DNA from: Anaerolineae bacterium
Lineage (GTDB): Bacteria > Chloroflexota > Anaerolineae > 4572-78 > J111
DNA length: 64,000 bases
Direction: 5' to 3'
Assembly (NCBI GenBank): GCA_023151115.1
Contig: JAKLJP010000002.1
Location: forward strand, 248,001 to 312,000
Position numbers and translations under genes: made by a program. Below are positions 17,197 through 25,780 of this stretch, one piece after another. Numbering within the stretch: position 1 is the first letter of the stretch; the number at the start of each line of letters is the position of its first letter. The notes beneath the pieces are model-generated. The model was not told where the DNA came from, did no database searches, and saw nothing but the letters and a program-made list of their open reading frames with translations.

Positions 17197-18435
17197 TCAT
17201 GAAGCCGGCAGCACAAACCGAAAGCGCGTGCCCTGCCCCACCTGGCTTTCGACCCAGATACGGCCGTGGTGGGCCTCGACGATGCGCTTGGCGATGGCCA
17301 GGCCCAGGCCGGCCCCGCCGGTTTCGCGGCTGCGGCTCTTTTCGCCGCGAAAGAATTGGTCAAAGATGTGGGGTAAATCTTCGGGGGCAATGCCCTCGCC
17401 AGTATCGGCCACTTCTACCCGGACTCCTTCCGGGGCCACCTGGGTGGACAGGGAGATGGAGCCGCCGCTGGGGGTGTGGCGAATAGCATTCTGGACCAGG
17501 TTATAAATGACCCGCTGCAGCTTGTTCAATTCGCCCTTGATAATCGGCAAATCCTCGCTAAAAATCCCTTTCAGGGAGATGCCTTTGGCTCCGGCCTGGG
17601 CCTGCATGCTTTCCAGCACGTCGGATAGCAGATCATTCATATTGACCGCTTCAACGGCCAGTTGCGCCTGCCCGGTTTCAAGCTGCGACAGCTCAAACAG
17701 GTCATTGATCAACCCCGATAAATTCTGAATTTGAGAATGCATGACCCCGTAATACCGCTGGACGGTTTGCGGTTCGGCGACCACGCCATCGGCCAGGGCT
17801 TCGATCATGGCCCGGATGGAGGTGAGCGGGGTGCGCAGGTCGTGGCTGACGGCGGCAATCAAATCGCGGCGAGCCTGCTCCAGTTCGCGCTGGCGGGCAA
17901 AGGATTTTTGCAGCTCGTCGCCCATCAAGTTGAACGCCTCGGCCACGTCCGAAAGCTCGTCCACTTCGGTCAGATGGACGCGGGCCGAAAAGTCGCCGCG
18001 AGCAATACGCTGCGCTCCCTTTTGTAGCAGCGCCAGCGAGTGGGCCATGCTGGCCGCCAGCAGATAGCCAAACGAGGCCGACAGAATCGCGGCAAAGGTC
18101 AGCAGCAGCCCCAACAGCAGAAAGTCGTGCTCCGAGACAAACATCAACTTGGAGGTAACGTAAATGTTGATGATAGCGATGATCACCCCCAGGCTGTACG
18201 CCAGCAGGGTTTTGTAGCGGATACTATGCAGCCAACGCCGGCCGACCACAAAAATCAGGTAGCCCAGCAGCAGCGAAGGCAGGCTGGAGGTGAGCAAAAA
18301 TTTGAGCAGATCGTTCAGGTCGCTGGCCGGCGCTTCCATAACATAGATGGCAATGGCCAGGGCCGCCACAAAAGCGCCCACCAGCCCCGCCACGGGCGAC
18401 CACATTTCTCGCCAGGCAATTTTTTGATTCGTCAT
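17197..18435 (-). CDS. Sensor histidine kinase, four membrane helices
   Basis: Four hydrophobic helices lie in the first 130 residues with almost no extracytoplasmic domain. HAMP follows (about 130-185), then HisKA with His198 in SHDLRTPL and an HATPase domain (VADTGEGIAP, GGAGLGLAIAKR). The short loops suggest sensing within the membrane or through a partner. It lies downstream of the OmpR-type response regulator on the same strand, its probable phosphorylation target. The usual order is kept but 180 bases separate them, half of this a palindrome-ended repeat (18482-18577). The ribosome site is weak. Confidence 0.9.
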   Translation of the reverse strand: MTNQKIAWREMWSPVAGLVGAFVAALAIAIYVMEAPASDLNDLLKFLLTSSLPSLLLGYLIFVVGRRWLHSIRYKTLLAYSLGVIIAIINIYVTSKLMFVSEHDFLLLGLLLTFAAILSASFGYLLAASMAHSLALLQKGAQRIARGDFSARVHLTEVDELSDVAEAFNLMGDELQKSFARQRELEQARRDLIAAVSHDLRTPLTSIRAMIEALADGVVAEPQTVQRYYGVMHSQIQNLSGLINDLFELSQLETGQAQLAVEAVNMNDLLSDVLESMQAQAGAKGISLKGIFSEDLPIIKGELNKLQRVIYNLVQNAIRHTPSGGSISLSTQVAPEGVRVEVADTGEGIAPEDLPHIFDQFFRGEKSRSRETGGAGLGLAIAKRIVEAHHGRIWVESQVGQGTRFRFVLPAS

Positions 18436-18481
18436 CTTTTAGTAATGCCTTAAGTGAAATTCGTAACTGTTCAGTCTCCAC

Positions 18482-18577
18482 TGTCATTTCGAGCGCCAGC
18501 GACGCGTAGGCGTCTTCTTGCTCACCATAACAAATAATCAGCGGTAACGAAGATTCCTCCCTACGGTCGGAATGACA
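18482..18577. repeat. 96-bp element with TGTCATT terminal inverted repeats
   Basis: The left end TGTCATTTCGAGCG and the reverse complement of the right end, TGTCATTCCGACCG, match at 12 of 14 positions. The same 14-base left end recurs exactly at 59259-59272. The form is that of a miniature, non-coding dispersed repeat. It lies between the response regulator and its kinase. Confidence 0.7.
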
Positions 18578-18615
18578 TGGGTAAGTCGTGGCAAAAATTT
18601 CGAGTCGGCTAACGC

Positions 18616-19323
18616 TCAATCATTCAACCTGAATTTATAGCCAACACCCCAGACGGTCAGCACATACTCCGGCTTGGTCGGGTCCCGCTCCACTTTTTCC
18701 CGCAGCCGCCGCACGTGGACAGTGACGGTGCTGGCATCGCCAAAAAAGTCAAAGCCCCAGACCCGGTCGAGCAGTTGATCGCGGGTAAAGACCTGGCCGG
18801 GGTGGTTCATCAAAAACCAGAGCAAATCGAACTCTTTGGCGGTGAGGACGGTTTCTGCCTGGCGTACCCAGACCTGGCGGGTGCTCGGATTGAGGGTAAT
18901 CTCGCCGCTGCGCAGGGGTTGGGCCTGGGGGTCTACCAGCGGTTTGTCGCTGGCCCGGCGCAAAACAGCCTTGACCCGCGCCACCAGTTCTTTGGGGCTA
19001 AAGGGCTTGGTCAGGTAATCATCCGCGCCCAACTCCAGCCCGGCGACCCGGTCGGCCTCTTCACCTTTAGCCGTAAGCATGATGATCGGGATGTCGCGCT
19101 CGTCGCCCTGGCGCAGGGCGCGCGTCACCTGGATGCCGCCCAAAATCGGCAGCATCAAATCGAGCACCATCAGGTCGGGCCTTTTGCGCTCCACCGCCGC
19201 CAGCGCCGCCGCCCCATCGCCCACCACCTCGACCTCGAAACCGTCGCGGCGCAGGTATAGCTCGACCACTTCGCGGATATTGGGTTCGTCGTCAACGACA
19301 AGGATACGTTTTTTGGAGGACAA
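18616..19323 (-). CDS. OmpR/PhoB-family response regulator
   Basis: The receiver domain (about 5-118) carries phospho-acceptor Asp55 in VLDLMLP, with acidic DD at 11-12 and Lys in LTKPFSP. A C-terminal winged helix (about 135-235) ends in TVWGVGYKFRLND. It binds DNA on phosphorylation, presumably by the kinase encoded just downstream. The start is TTG 19323: AAAGGAG lies 7 bases before it, and no ATG or GTG fits. Upstream lies a 190-base palindromic repeat region, so its promoter must lie in or beyond that. Confidence 0.92.
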   Translation of the reverse strand: MSSKKRILVVDDEPNIREVVELYLRRDGFEVEVVGDGAAALAAVERKRPDLMVLDLMLPILGGIQVTRALRQGDERDIPIIMLTAKGEEADRVAGLELGADDYLTKPFSPKELVARVKAVLRRASDKPLVDPQAQPLRSGEITLNPSTRQVWVRQAETVLTAKEFDLLWFLMNHPGQVFTRDQLLDRVWGFDFFGDASTVTVHVRRLREKVERDPTKPEYVLTVWGVGYKFRLND

Positions 19324-19337
19324 AGAGGGACTCCTTT

Positions 19338-19532
19338 AACAGGGTAGCAAGGTTGCAGGGTGGCAGGGTAACAAGGTCGCAAGTAATTTTGGTTCTTCAG
19401 GATTTCATGGGCTTGGGCCTGATACGTGATGCGTGATGGCCCTGATCACGTATCACGCGTCACGTTACCAGTGACCCCTGAATTCCGAAAGAGCCGTAAT
19501 TTTCTGCTACTCTGCTACCCTGCTACTTGTTA
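19338..19532. repeat. Large imperfect palindrome of GGGTAGCAAG and GTGATGC repeats
   Basis: AGGGTAGCAAGGTTGCAGGG units at 19340-19383 are mirrored by TGCTACCCTGCTACTTGTTA at 19513-19532. Inner segments also pair (13 of 17 positions in one sampled block). The centre is a GTGATACGTGATGCG stem. The right end supplies the TAA stop of the thioredoxin-fold gene, and the left end lies next to the ribosome site of the response regulator. Confidence 0.65.
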
Positions 19533-20483
19533 CACCTTCTCCGCCAGCAGCGCCTGGATAATCTCTTCCTGCTGCTCGTAGCGGCCCTCGCCGATGTGGA
19601 TATGGCGCAGGTTGCCGGCTTTGTCAATAAAGTATTTGGCCGGCCAGTAGCGATTGTGATAGGCCCGCCAGGTTTGCCAGTCGTTGTCAATGGCTACGGC
19701 GTAGGGAATATCCTGGTCAATGAGGGCCTGCTTGACGTTTTCAAGCTCGCGCTCGTAGCCAAATTCCGGGGTGTGGACGCCGATAATGACCAGTCCCTCA
19801 TCCTTATAGGTGTGGTGCCAGGCCCGCAGCGAAGGGACCACGTTTTTGCAGTTGTAACAGCCAAAGGTCCAAAACTCGACAATGACCACTTTACCATGCA
19901 AATCGGCCAGTTTCAAGGGGTCGGAGTTGAGCCAGACTTGATTGCGCAGTTCCGGCGGCATGCCCTGGTTTTCCAGACCGGCCAAAAGCTGCAATTGGGC
20001 CGGGGTGGGACCCACTGCCGTCATCGTTTCCTGTTTCATCGTTTCCGCCTCAACGGGCGAGGCCTCGGCCATCGCCCCCGACTCTGTCACCTCCGTTGTA
20101 GGTTCTTCAACCTCAGCCATACCTTCCTCGGCCATCGTCTCCTCAGCCGCCGGTTCCTCGGCCTTGGTCATTGACTCTTCGGCCATTGCTTCCTCAGCCG
20201 CCAGTTCTTCGATTTTGGCCGCTGACTCCTCGACCATCGCTGCCTCAGCCGGTTCTTCCTCGACTTTGGCCGCCGCCTCTTCGGCCATTGCCTCCTCAAC
20301 CGCCGGTTCCTCCACCTCAGCTACTGGCTCTTGAGCCGCCGGCTTATCGGCCATGCTGCCGGTCTCCACCTCAACCGGCCTGGCCGCTTCGACCTCGACC
20401 GGGGCGGGTGAGCCGGCTGCGGCGCTGCTGCAAGCCGCCAACCCGACCACCAGGCTAATCAGCAAAAGGTTTTGTTTGAGCAT
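19530..20483 (-). CDS. Thioredoxin-fold (TlpA-like) lipoprotein
   Basis: A lipoprotein signal ends at LAAC (Cys18). Residues about 24-165 are a low-complexity linker of Glu/Ala-rich units such as PAEEAMAEE. The C-terminal 150 residues are a TlpA/ResA-type thioredoxin fold with FGCYNCKN (Cys209 and Cys212), the conserved cis-Pro region (YWPAKYFIDKAG) and the usual central strand VVIVEFWTFGC. It should be an extracytoplasmic thiol-disulfide oxidoreductase tethered to the membrane by a long linker. Its partner is unknown. Its stop codon lies in the end of the 19338-19532 palindrome. Confidence 0.85.
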   Translation of the reverse strand: MLKQNLLLISLVVGLAACSSAAAGSPAPVEVEAARPVEVETGSMADKPAAQEPVAEVEEPAVEEAMAEEAAAKVEEEPAEAAMVEESAAKIEELAAEEAMAEESMTKAEEPAAEETMAEEGMAEVEEPTTEVTESGAMAEASPVEAETMKQETMTAVGPTPAQLQLLAGLENQGMPPELRNQVWLNSDPLKLADLHGKVVIVEFWTFGCYNCKNVVPSLRAWHHTYKDEGLVIIGVHTPEFGYERELENVKQALIDQDIPYAVAIDNDWQTWRAYHNRYWPAKYFIDKAGNLRHIHIGEGRYEQQEEIIQALLAEKV

Positions 20484-20788
20484 AGTTTTCTCCTTTCCTT
20501 ATATAAGCCTAAAGGAGAATTCTTACAATTGTATTAAGCCCAATTTGGGTTTTTGTGGAGTTTGGACCTGATGCGTGATGCGTGATCACTCTCACGGATC
20601 ACGCATCACGTATCACGCATCACACCGCTTTTTACCTTAATTTTCCCCTCACCCCCTGTTCAGGCGGTCTCGATTCGGTTATAATGGGGAAGTAGCGGGG
20701 CGAGGACGAAAAAAGCATATAGGTATCTGTATAATGCTCTTTAAATAACCTTACTCTTTCCATCCACCATAATCTACAAGGAATTGAC
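20484..20788. other. 305-base intergenic region with GTGATGC palindrome
   Basis: This gap separates the divergent thioredoxin lipoprotein and NYN genes. It contains an inverted repeat (ATGCGTGATC 20578-20587 and GATCACGCAT 20597-20606) extended on both sides by further GTGATGC units. Two TATAAT hexamers (20680-20685 and 20730-20735) face the NYN gene but have poor -35 partners. I see no open reading frame or RNA gene here. Confidence 0.55.
20571..20622. repeat. GTGATGC-type palindromic repeat
   Basis: Tandem GCGTGAT units on the left and ATCACGC units on the right form a hairpin with a 9-base loop. It is the same family as the centre of the 19338-19532 palindrome. Confidence 0.7.
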
Positions 20789-21391
20789 ATGAAAATCAAT
20801 CACGTCCTCATCGATTACGAGAATGTCCAACCCAAGGCGCTTGATCTTCTTAACCAAGAGCATTTCCAAGTGCTTGTTTTTGTTGGCGCTCACCAGACCA
20901 AAATCTCGCTCGAAACCGCTGCGGCGCTTCAATGCCTTGGCTCCCGCGCCCGGTATATCCAAATCTCTGGCAATGGCGTCAACTCTCTGGACTTTCATAT
21001 TGCGTTCTACATTGGTCAACTTTCTGCACAGCAACCAGATGCTTACTTCCATATCATCTCAAAAGATACAGGTTTTGATCCTCTAATTCAACATCTCAAG
21101 ACATTAAAGATACGCGTTTGCCGGTCTCGTGATGTAACCGACATCCCCATTGTGAAAGCATCAACTGCGACTTCCCAATCAGAAAAACTTGCTGTTATCA
21201 TTGCGAACTTTCAACAGCGCGGTACCTCCAAACCGAGGACAGTGAAGACCTTAACCAGTACACTCAATGCGCTTTTTCAAAAACGTCTTTCTGATGACGA
21301 GCTTGCCACACTCATTCAGGACTTACAACAACAAGGCATTATCACTGTTGAGGATACAAAAGTCAGTTATTCATTACCACATAACCAATGA
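20789..21391 (+). CDS. NYN (PIN-like) domain protein with winged-helix tail
   Basis: The N-terminal 120 residues match the NYN/PIN-like nuclease pattern: IDYENV with Asp9, Glu11 and Asn12, then Asp68, and KDTGFD with Asp93 and Asp97. These acidic residues would bind the metal for RNA cleavage. The last 60 residues look like a winged helix (LSDDELATLIQDLQQQGII). In this family the domain is joined to nucleic-acid-binding modules and is thought to act in RNA turnover; the target is unknown. AAGGA lies 6 bases before ATG 20789. The gene stands alone and is richer in A+T than its neighbours. Confidence 0.8.
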   Translation: MKINHVLIDYENVQPKALDLLNQEHFQVLVFVGAHQTKISLETAAALQCLGSRARYIQISGNGVNSLDFHIAFYIGQLSAQQPDAYFHIISKDTGFDPLIQHLKTLKIRVCRSRDVTDIPIVKASTATSQSEKLAVIIANFQQRGTSKPRTVKTLTSTLNALFQKRLSDDELATLIQDLQQQGIITVEDTKVSYSLPHNQ

Positions 21392-21587
21392 GAACCATTT
21401 GTCAACCCGGCGGCCTACCAAATGTAGGCACTTGTCAAGAACCAGAACCTAAAAATTATAAAAATAGGCCCAGGTAAAGGCTGAAAAAAGAGACAGCTTG
21501 AACCAAACCGACCTCAAATCCAGGGGTTGAGCGGGGGTCAAGGAAAGGCAGCCCCCTGCCAGAAGGGTGGCGAATCCAACGGAGCCA

Positions 21588-22112
21588 ATGAACCCTCTAC
21601 TGCAAAAACTGACCGGTGGCGACCGGCGCTCGATTGGGCGGTCTGATGAAGTAGTGGCCGAGGTGTTGGCCGAACCGGCCCTGTTTCCGCTGCTGTTTGA
21701 AGGCATGCTCAGCCACGACCCGCTGATCCGCATGCGGGCGGCGGATGCGGTGGAGAAAATAACGGCGCAGCAGCCTGGCTATCTCCAGCCGTACAAAAAT
21801 CAACTCATCGGGCAGGTGGCCCCGATTAATCAGCAGGAGGTGCGCTGGCACGTGGCCCAAATGCTGTCCCGGCTGAGTCTGGACAGCACCGAATTGGCCC
21901 AGGCCGTCGAAATTTTGCTGGCTTATCTGGATGACCCCAGCAAAATTGTCAAAACCTTTGCCATGCAGGCCCTGGCCGATCTGGCCGAGCAAGAGGCCAG
22001 TCTGCGGCCCCAAGTGATAAAAATAGTAGCCGAGCTGACTCAAACCGGCAGCCCGGCTGCGCAAAGCCGGGGCCGAAAACTGCTCCGGCAGTTGAGCAAG
22101 AAAGGTTCGTGA
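21588..22112 (+). CDS. HEAT-repeat protein
   Basis: About 174 residues consist of helical pairs with HEAT-like spacing (LIRMRAADAVEKI, VRWHVAQMLSRL, IVKTFAMQALADLA). Such proteins usually act as protein-binding scaffolds. There is no catalytic motif or membrane segment. I prefer ATG 21588, with GGAG just upstream; GTG 21567 would add seven residues and has no usable ribosome site. A SnoaL-like gene follows after an inverted repeat (22114-22154). Confidence 0.7.
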   Translation: MNPLLQKLTGGDRRSIGRSDEVVAEVLAEPALFPLLFEGMLSHDPLIRMRAADAVEKITAQQPGYLQPYKNQLIGQVAPINQQEVRWHVAQMLSRLSLDSTELAQAVEILLAYLDDPSKIVKTFAMQALADLAEQEASLRPQVIKIVAELTQTGSPAAQSRGRKLLRQLSKKGS

Positions 22113-22113
22113 G

Positions 22114-22154
22114 GCGAAGAGGCAAGGACGCGAAAGATTTTTTTGCCTCCTCGC
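22114..22154. repeat. GCGAAGAGGCAA inverted repeat
   Basis: GCGAAGAGGCAA (22114-22125) pairs with TTGCCTCCTCGC (22143-22154) at 11 of 12 positions. It lies between the HEAT and SnoaL-like genes and could be a weak terminator or another short palindromic repeat. Confidence 0.5.
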
Positions 22155-22193
22155 TTCACGCTTCCTCGCGCCATCATATGTGAGGAGCCAGCC

Positions 22194-22586
22194 ATGACAC
22201 CCCCACCTTCCCCTGTCGAGGCCCAAACGGCGGCAACTATCGCCGTAATCCGGCAGTTTAACGACGCGCTCAACCGGCGCGATGTGGAGGCCATGATGGC
22301 TTTGCTGACTGACGACTGCGTTTTCGACAATACCCACCCGGCCCCGAATGGAACGCGCTACGAAGGTCAAGCCAGCGTCCGGGCCTTCTGGACCGACTTT
22401 TTTGCCGCTGCGACCCAGATCGAGTTGGAGACAGAAGAAATCTTTGCCGCCGGGGAGCGGGGAGTCATGCGCTGGGTTTATCGCTGGGTCAGCCAGGACG
22501 GCCAGCCGGGACGCGTGCGCGGGGTGGATGTGTACCGGGTGCAAAACGGCCTGATTGCCGAGAAGTTATCCTACGTCAAGGGCTGA
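22194..22586 (+). CDS. SnoaL/NTF2-like domain protein
   Basis: The 130-residue protein fits a single NTF2-like fold: VIRQFNDALNRRDVEAMMALLTDDCVFD near the N-terminus, then GQASVRAFW and a sheet ending VDVYRVQNGLIAEKLSYV. The family forms a conical pocket used by polyketide cyclases, dehydratase-like enzymes and non-enzymatic binders, so no substrate can be named. GAGGAG lies before ATG 22194. The in-frame ATG at 22143 falls in repeat DNA and is unlikely. It converges with the glycosyltransferase on the opposite strand. Confidence 0.8.
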   Translation: MTPPPSPVEAQTAATIAVIRQFNDALNRRDVEAMMALLTDDCVFDNTHPAPNGTRYEGQASVRAFWTDFFAAATQIELETEEIFAAGERGVMRWVYRWVSQDGQPGRVRGVDVYRVQNGLIAEKLSYVKG

Positions 22587-22611
22587 GACAGAATTTATTA
22601 ATGGCGAATTC

Positions 22612-23649
22612 CTATTTGTACTGATGACTAACGCTGTTGGCAATCGCCAGGTGACGGCGCAGCAAGGTCATGGGGGTTTCGACCGGCTGGAGCCGGCTCA
22701 TCATTGTCCGGGCAGAGACGCGGCGCACCATCTGCTGGCGTTTGGCCAGCATCCGGCCCAACGTGCGTAAAGCTTCCCACCGCCCTTTCAGAGCAGGCAG
22801 GCCGCGCCGGGTGGTCAGGGCAAAGCCGATGGACATTAATTCATAGCCCACAATGAGCGGGCTGTACCAGAGCAGGTGCGGCCAGGGATAATTTTTGCAG
22901 ATCAGCCACAGCTTGTTGCGGCCCAACAGCCGGGTTTTGAACGGCGAGCCTTCTTTAATGGTGGCTGAATGAGCGTGGTATGTGACCGCACCGGGCACGT
23001 AGACGCCCTGCCAGCCGGCCCACTGTCCCCGCCAGGCCACATCCACATCTTCAAAATAAACAAAAAAGTCCTCGTCAAAAAGACCGATTTCCAGCAGCAT
23101 GGCCCGGCGATAGAGCGCCGCTCCGCCGCACGCGCCAAAGACCGGCTCCGGCGAGGTGGGGCCGGGAGTGTGGAAGGTCCCGCTCTCCAAGCCCCAGGCA
23201 ATCCCGGCGCGATCAACGATAATACCGGCTGACTCGACCATATCGCGCGGATGGGTCAGCAGCATTTTGCTCGCGGCCATGCCCAGCCGGGGGTCGGCCT
23301 GGAGCGCCTCAACCAACTGGCCCAGGCAGTCCGGCTCGAGTTCCGTGTCATTGTTCAAAATCAAAACAAACTCGGCCTGAGTCGTCAAAATACCGCGATT
23401 GTTGGCCGCGCACAACCCCAGGTTACTTTCATTCTGCAGGAGTTGAACCTGGGGAAAACAGCGGCGCACCATCTCCACCGAGGCATCGCTGGAGGCATTA
23501 TCTACCACATAAACCTGAAAATCCTGAAAATCCTGGGCAAAAATTGAGCGCAGACACTTTTCCAGGTAGCGGCAGCCATTCCAATTGGTAATTACGACCG
23601 CCACTTGATAGGTTGCGGGGACGGGCGGAGAAGCTTGCGGGGGTTGCAT
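22612..23649 (-). CDS. GT2 glycosyltransferase (rhamnosyltransferase-like)
   Basis: A GT-A fold glycosyltransferase of family 2, with VVITNWNG at the start, VVDNASSD in the nucleotide-binding loop and ILNNDTELEPD as the DXD-like metal motif. FGACGGAALYRR and the downstream FEDVDVAWRG are typical of the rhamnosyltransferase-like subgroup. It should transfer an activated sugar to a growing surface glycan at the cytoplasmic face. The start is ATG 23649 (TTG 23652 adjoins it). It is divergent from the next GT2 gene, with about 150 bases of shared upstream DNA. Confidence 0.88.
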   Translation of the reverse strand: MQPPQASPPVPATYQVAVVITNWNGCRYLEKCLRSIFAQDFQDFQVYVVDNASSDASVEMVRRCFPQVQLLQNESNLGLCAANNRGILTTQAEFVLILNNDTELEPDCLGQLVEALQADPRLGMAASKMLLTHPRDMVESAGIIVDRAGIAWGLESGTFHTPGPTSPEPVFGACGGAALYRRAMLLEIGLFDEDFFVYFEDVDVAWRGQWAGWQGVYVPGAVTYHAHSATIKEGSPFKTRLLGRNKLWLICKNYPWPHLLWYSPLIVGYELMSIGFALTTRRGLPALKGRWEALRTLGRMLAKRQQMVRRVSARTMMSRLQPVETPMTLLRRHLAIANSVSHQYK

Positions 23650-23725
23650 CAAACAGTTGAGCCAATCTCAGAGTATTTTGACCATTATCCCTATACTATG
23701 CTAGAATGGCGGGCAAGTCAAAACC

Positions 23726-23784
23726 GACCGCAGACCGCAGACGGCTGCTGACCGCTGAAAAAATTTATGTGGCGGTCTGCGGTC
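23726..23784. repeat. GACCGCAGACCGC perfect inverted repeat
   Basis: Arms at 23726-23738 and 23772-23784 are perfectly complementary over 13 bases. This GACCG-family repeat lies between divergent glycosyltransferase genes and ends 14 bases before the start of the second. Confidence 0.7.
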
Positions 23785-23798
23785 TTTCCTGGAAACCT

Positions 23799-24740
23799 AT
23801 GCAGCTGGCTGTTATTATCCTGAATTGGAACGCGGCGGCTGACACCATCGAGTGTGTCCGCCGTTTTTCCGGTTGGAGCCGGGTGCAGCCGACCATTTGG
23901 GTAGTGGATAACGCCTCCGGCGATGGCAGCGCGGAGACGATTGCGCGGGAGTGCCCCCAGGTTCGCCTGCTGCGTAATTCGGCCAATCTGGGTTACGCCG
24001 GGGGCAACAATCGGGCCATTGTCGAGGCCCTGGCTGCCGGCGATGCGCCGCTGCTTTTGCTCAACAACGACGCCCATGTAGCTGAAGCGGATGTTATGGC
24101 TATGCTCAACACACTGGCTGTCAGGCCGGAGGTGGGCATTGTGGGACCTCTCATGTTTGACAGCGACCAGCCTGATAAGCTGCTGGCGGCAGGCGGGCGG
24201 AACATTGTTAGGCATTTGACTTCCCATCTGGCCGGTCCTCCGGCCGGTGAGCCGGTCTACCCCGTTGACTACATTCCCGGCACGGTCATGCTGGTCCGGG
24301 CCGAGGCTTTCCGGCGGGTGGGGCTGCTGGACGAGGCTTACTTTTTTACCGGCGAGACCCCCGACTTCTGCTACCGCGCCAAATTACAGGGGTATCTCAG
24401 CGTGGTCGAGAGTAGAGCGCGGGCCAGCCATACGGTCAGCCGCTCCTCAAAGCTGCGGGGCACCTTGTATGTGTACTACATTGTCCGCAATCGCTTTCTG
24501 TTTCTGCGTAAACATTATCGCCGGCACTTCTGGCTTTTTGGCTTTTGGACGCTTTACGGCCTGGCCCTGACGGTGAAGTTGCAGCTCAGCAGCCAATCGT
24601 CTACGGCTAAAGCGACCTGGCTGGGGCTGGCCGACGGCTGGCAGAGGCGCTTTGGCGGTCAAAATGAACGTGTTTTGGCGGCTTGTTCCGGGCAGCCGTC
24701 CTCGGTTTTGCAGGCCGGCCAATCGAGACAGCGCCCGTGA
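23799..24740 (+). CDS. GT2 glycosyltransferase
   Basis: A GT-A fold enzyme with VIILNWNA, VVDNASGDGS and LLLNNDAH, then the acceptor-side segment VDYIPGTVMLVRAEAF. A C-terminal hydrophobic stretch (WLFGFWTLYGLAL) probably contacts the membrane. I chose ATG 23799. The frame is open further upstream, but that part is the GACCG inverted repeat and reads as a basic low-complexity stretch. The last bases GTGA overlap the start of the GT4 gene, so the two are coupled. Confidence 0.85.
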   Translation: MQLAVIILNWNAAADTIECVRRFSGWSRVQPTIWVVDNASGDGSAETIARECPQVRLLRNSANLGYAGGNNRAIVEALAAGDAPLLLLNNDAHVAEADVMAMLNTLAVRPEVGIVGPLMFDSDQPDKLLAAGGRNIVRHLTSHLAGPPAGEPVYPVDYIPGTVMLVRAEAFRRVGLLDEAYFFTGETPDFCYRAKLQGYLSVVESRARASHTVSRSSKLRGTLYVYYIVRNRFLFLRKHYRRHFWLFGFWTLYGLALTVKLQLSSQSSTAKATWLGLADGWQRRFGGQNERVLAACSGQPSSVLQAGQSRQRP

Positions 24741-25780
24741 AGATCCTGTACCACAGCACCAATCTGCCCCCCAAGCTGGCCGGAACAGAGGCGATGCTGC
24801 AAGAAATCAATATCCTGCGACATCATTTCGGCGGCAACCTGATCCACGTTAACCCCAATGACCAATCGCGCCTATATTGGCCGCGGCTGCTCTTTGGTTT
24901 TCACCGACTGGGGCAAATCCGGGCCGAGGAAAGCGGCCTGCACCTGCACCATTTTTACAACGCCGATCCGTTTCCGTTTCCTTTTCTGCGCTGGCTGCGC
25001 CGGCCGGTGATCTATTCCATCAGCAGCGGGGTAGGGTTGCAACCGCCCAACCGAGCCTTTTTCGGCTCACTGGCGGCGATCACCGTGTCTGATGAGCGCA
25101 GCTTGAAACGGCTGCAAGGGTGGGGGTTGGGACACAACACCTATTTAGTCCGGCCCGGCATCGAGACCTGCCGCTTTTCGTATTCGGCCCTGCCGCTGCG
25201 TTCGGAAATCAGGTTGATGGTAGGGTCGGCCCCCTGGACGTTGGGGCAGTTTCGCAGCAAGGGTATCGAAGTGCTGCTGGCGGCGGCGCAGCAAACGCCC
25301 CACCTGCGCCTGGTTTGCCTGTGGCGCGGCGTGCTGGCCGAAGAAATGGCCCGCCGGGTGCGGCAGATGGGCCTGGAGCGGCAGGTCGAAATTATCAATC
25401 AAAAAGTGGATGTGAATCAAGTGCTGGCCGGGGTCCATGCCAGCATCACCTTGGTCACAGACCCGGCTATCATCCGCTCTTACCCGCACACATTGATGGA
25501 GTCACTGGCCGCCGGGAAACCGATTCTGGTCAGCCGGACGATCCCTATGGCCGATTACGTCGAGCAGACCGGCTGCGGGCAGGTGATCAAAGAAGTCACC
25601 CCCGGCGCAGTGCTGGCGGCGGTAGAGGCTTTGGCTCAAAATTATGGCCGGCTGCAAAAAGCGGCTCAAGCGGTTGGGCCGCGCGGTTTTTCCAAAGAAG
25701 CACTGATTGCATCCTTCAAAAGCGTGTATCAAAAAGTGATGGATGATCATGGATCCGCTTTTACAAATGCTTCTTATTAA
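24737..25780 (+). CDS. GT4 glycosyltransferase
   Basis: A GT-B fold enzyme, shorter than usual (347 residues). The N-terminal half starts KILYHSTNLPPKLAGTEAML and the C-terminal half contains HTLMESLAAGKPILVSRTIP, the family's nucleotide-sugar-binding E-x7-E-like region. It starts with GTG 24737, overlapping the previous stop in GTGA. The upstream in-frame ATG 24683 would lie inside the GT2 gene. Its end overlaps the methyltransferase gene by about 38 bases. It is the second gene of a tight plus-strand glycan run. Confidence 0.82.
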   Translation: MKILYHSTNLPPKLAGTEAMLQEINILRHHFGGNLIHVNPNDQSRLYWPRLLFGFHRLGQIRAEESGLHLHHFYNADPFPFPFLRWLRRPVIYSISSGVGLQPPNRAFFGSLAAITVSDERSLKRLQGWGLGHNTYLVRPGIETCRFSYSALPLRSEIRLMVGSAPWTLGQFRSKGIEVLLAAAQQTPHLRLVCLWRGVLAEEMARRVRQMGLERQVEIINQKVDVNQVLAGVHASITLVTDPAIIRSYPHTLMESLAAGKPILVSRTIPMADYVEQTGCGQVIKEVTPGAVLAAVEALAQNYGRLQKAAQAVGPRGFSKEALIASFKSVYQKVMDDHGSAFTNASY

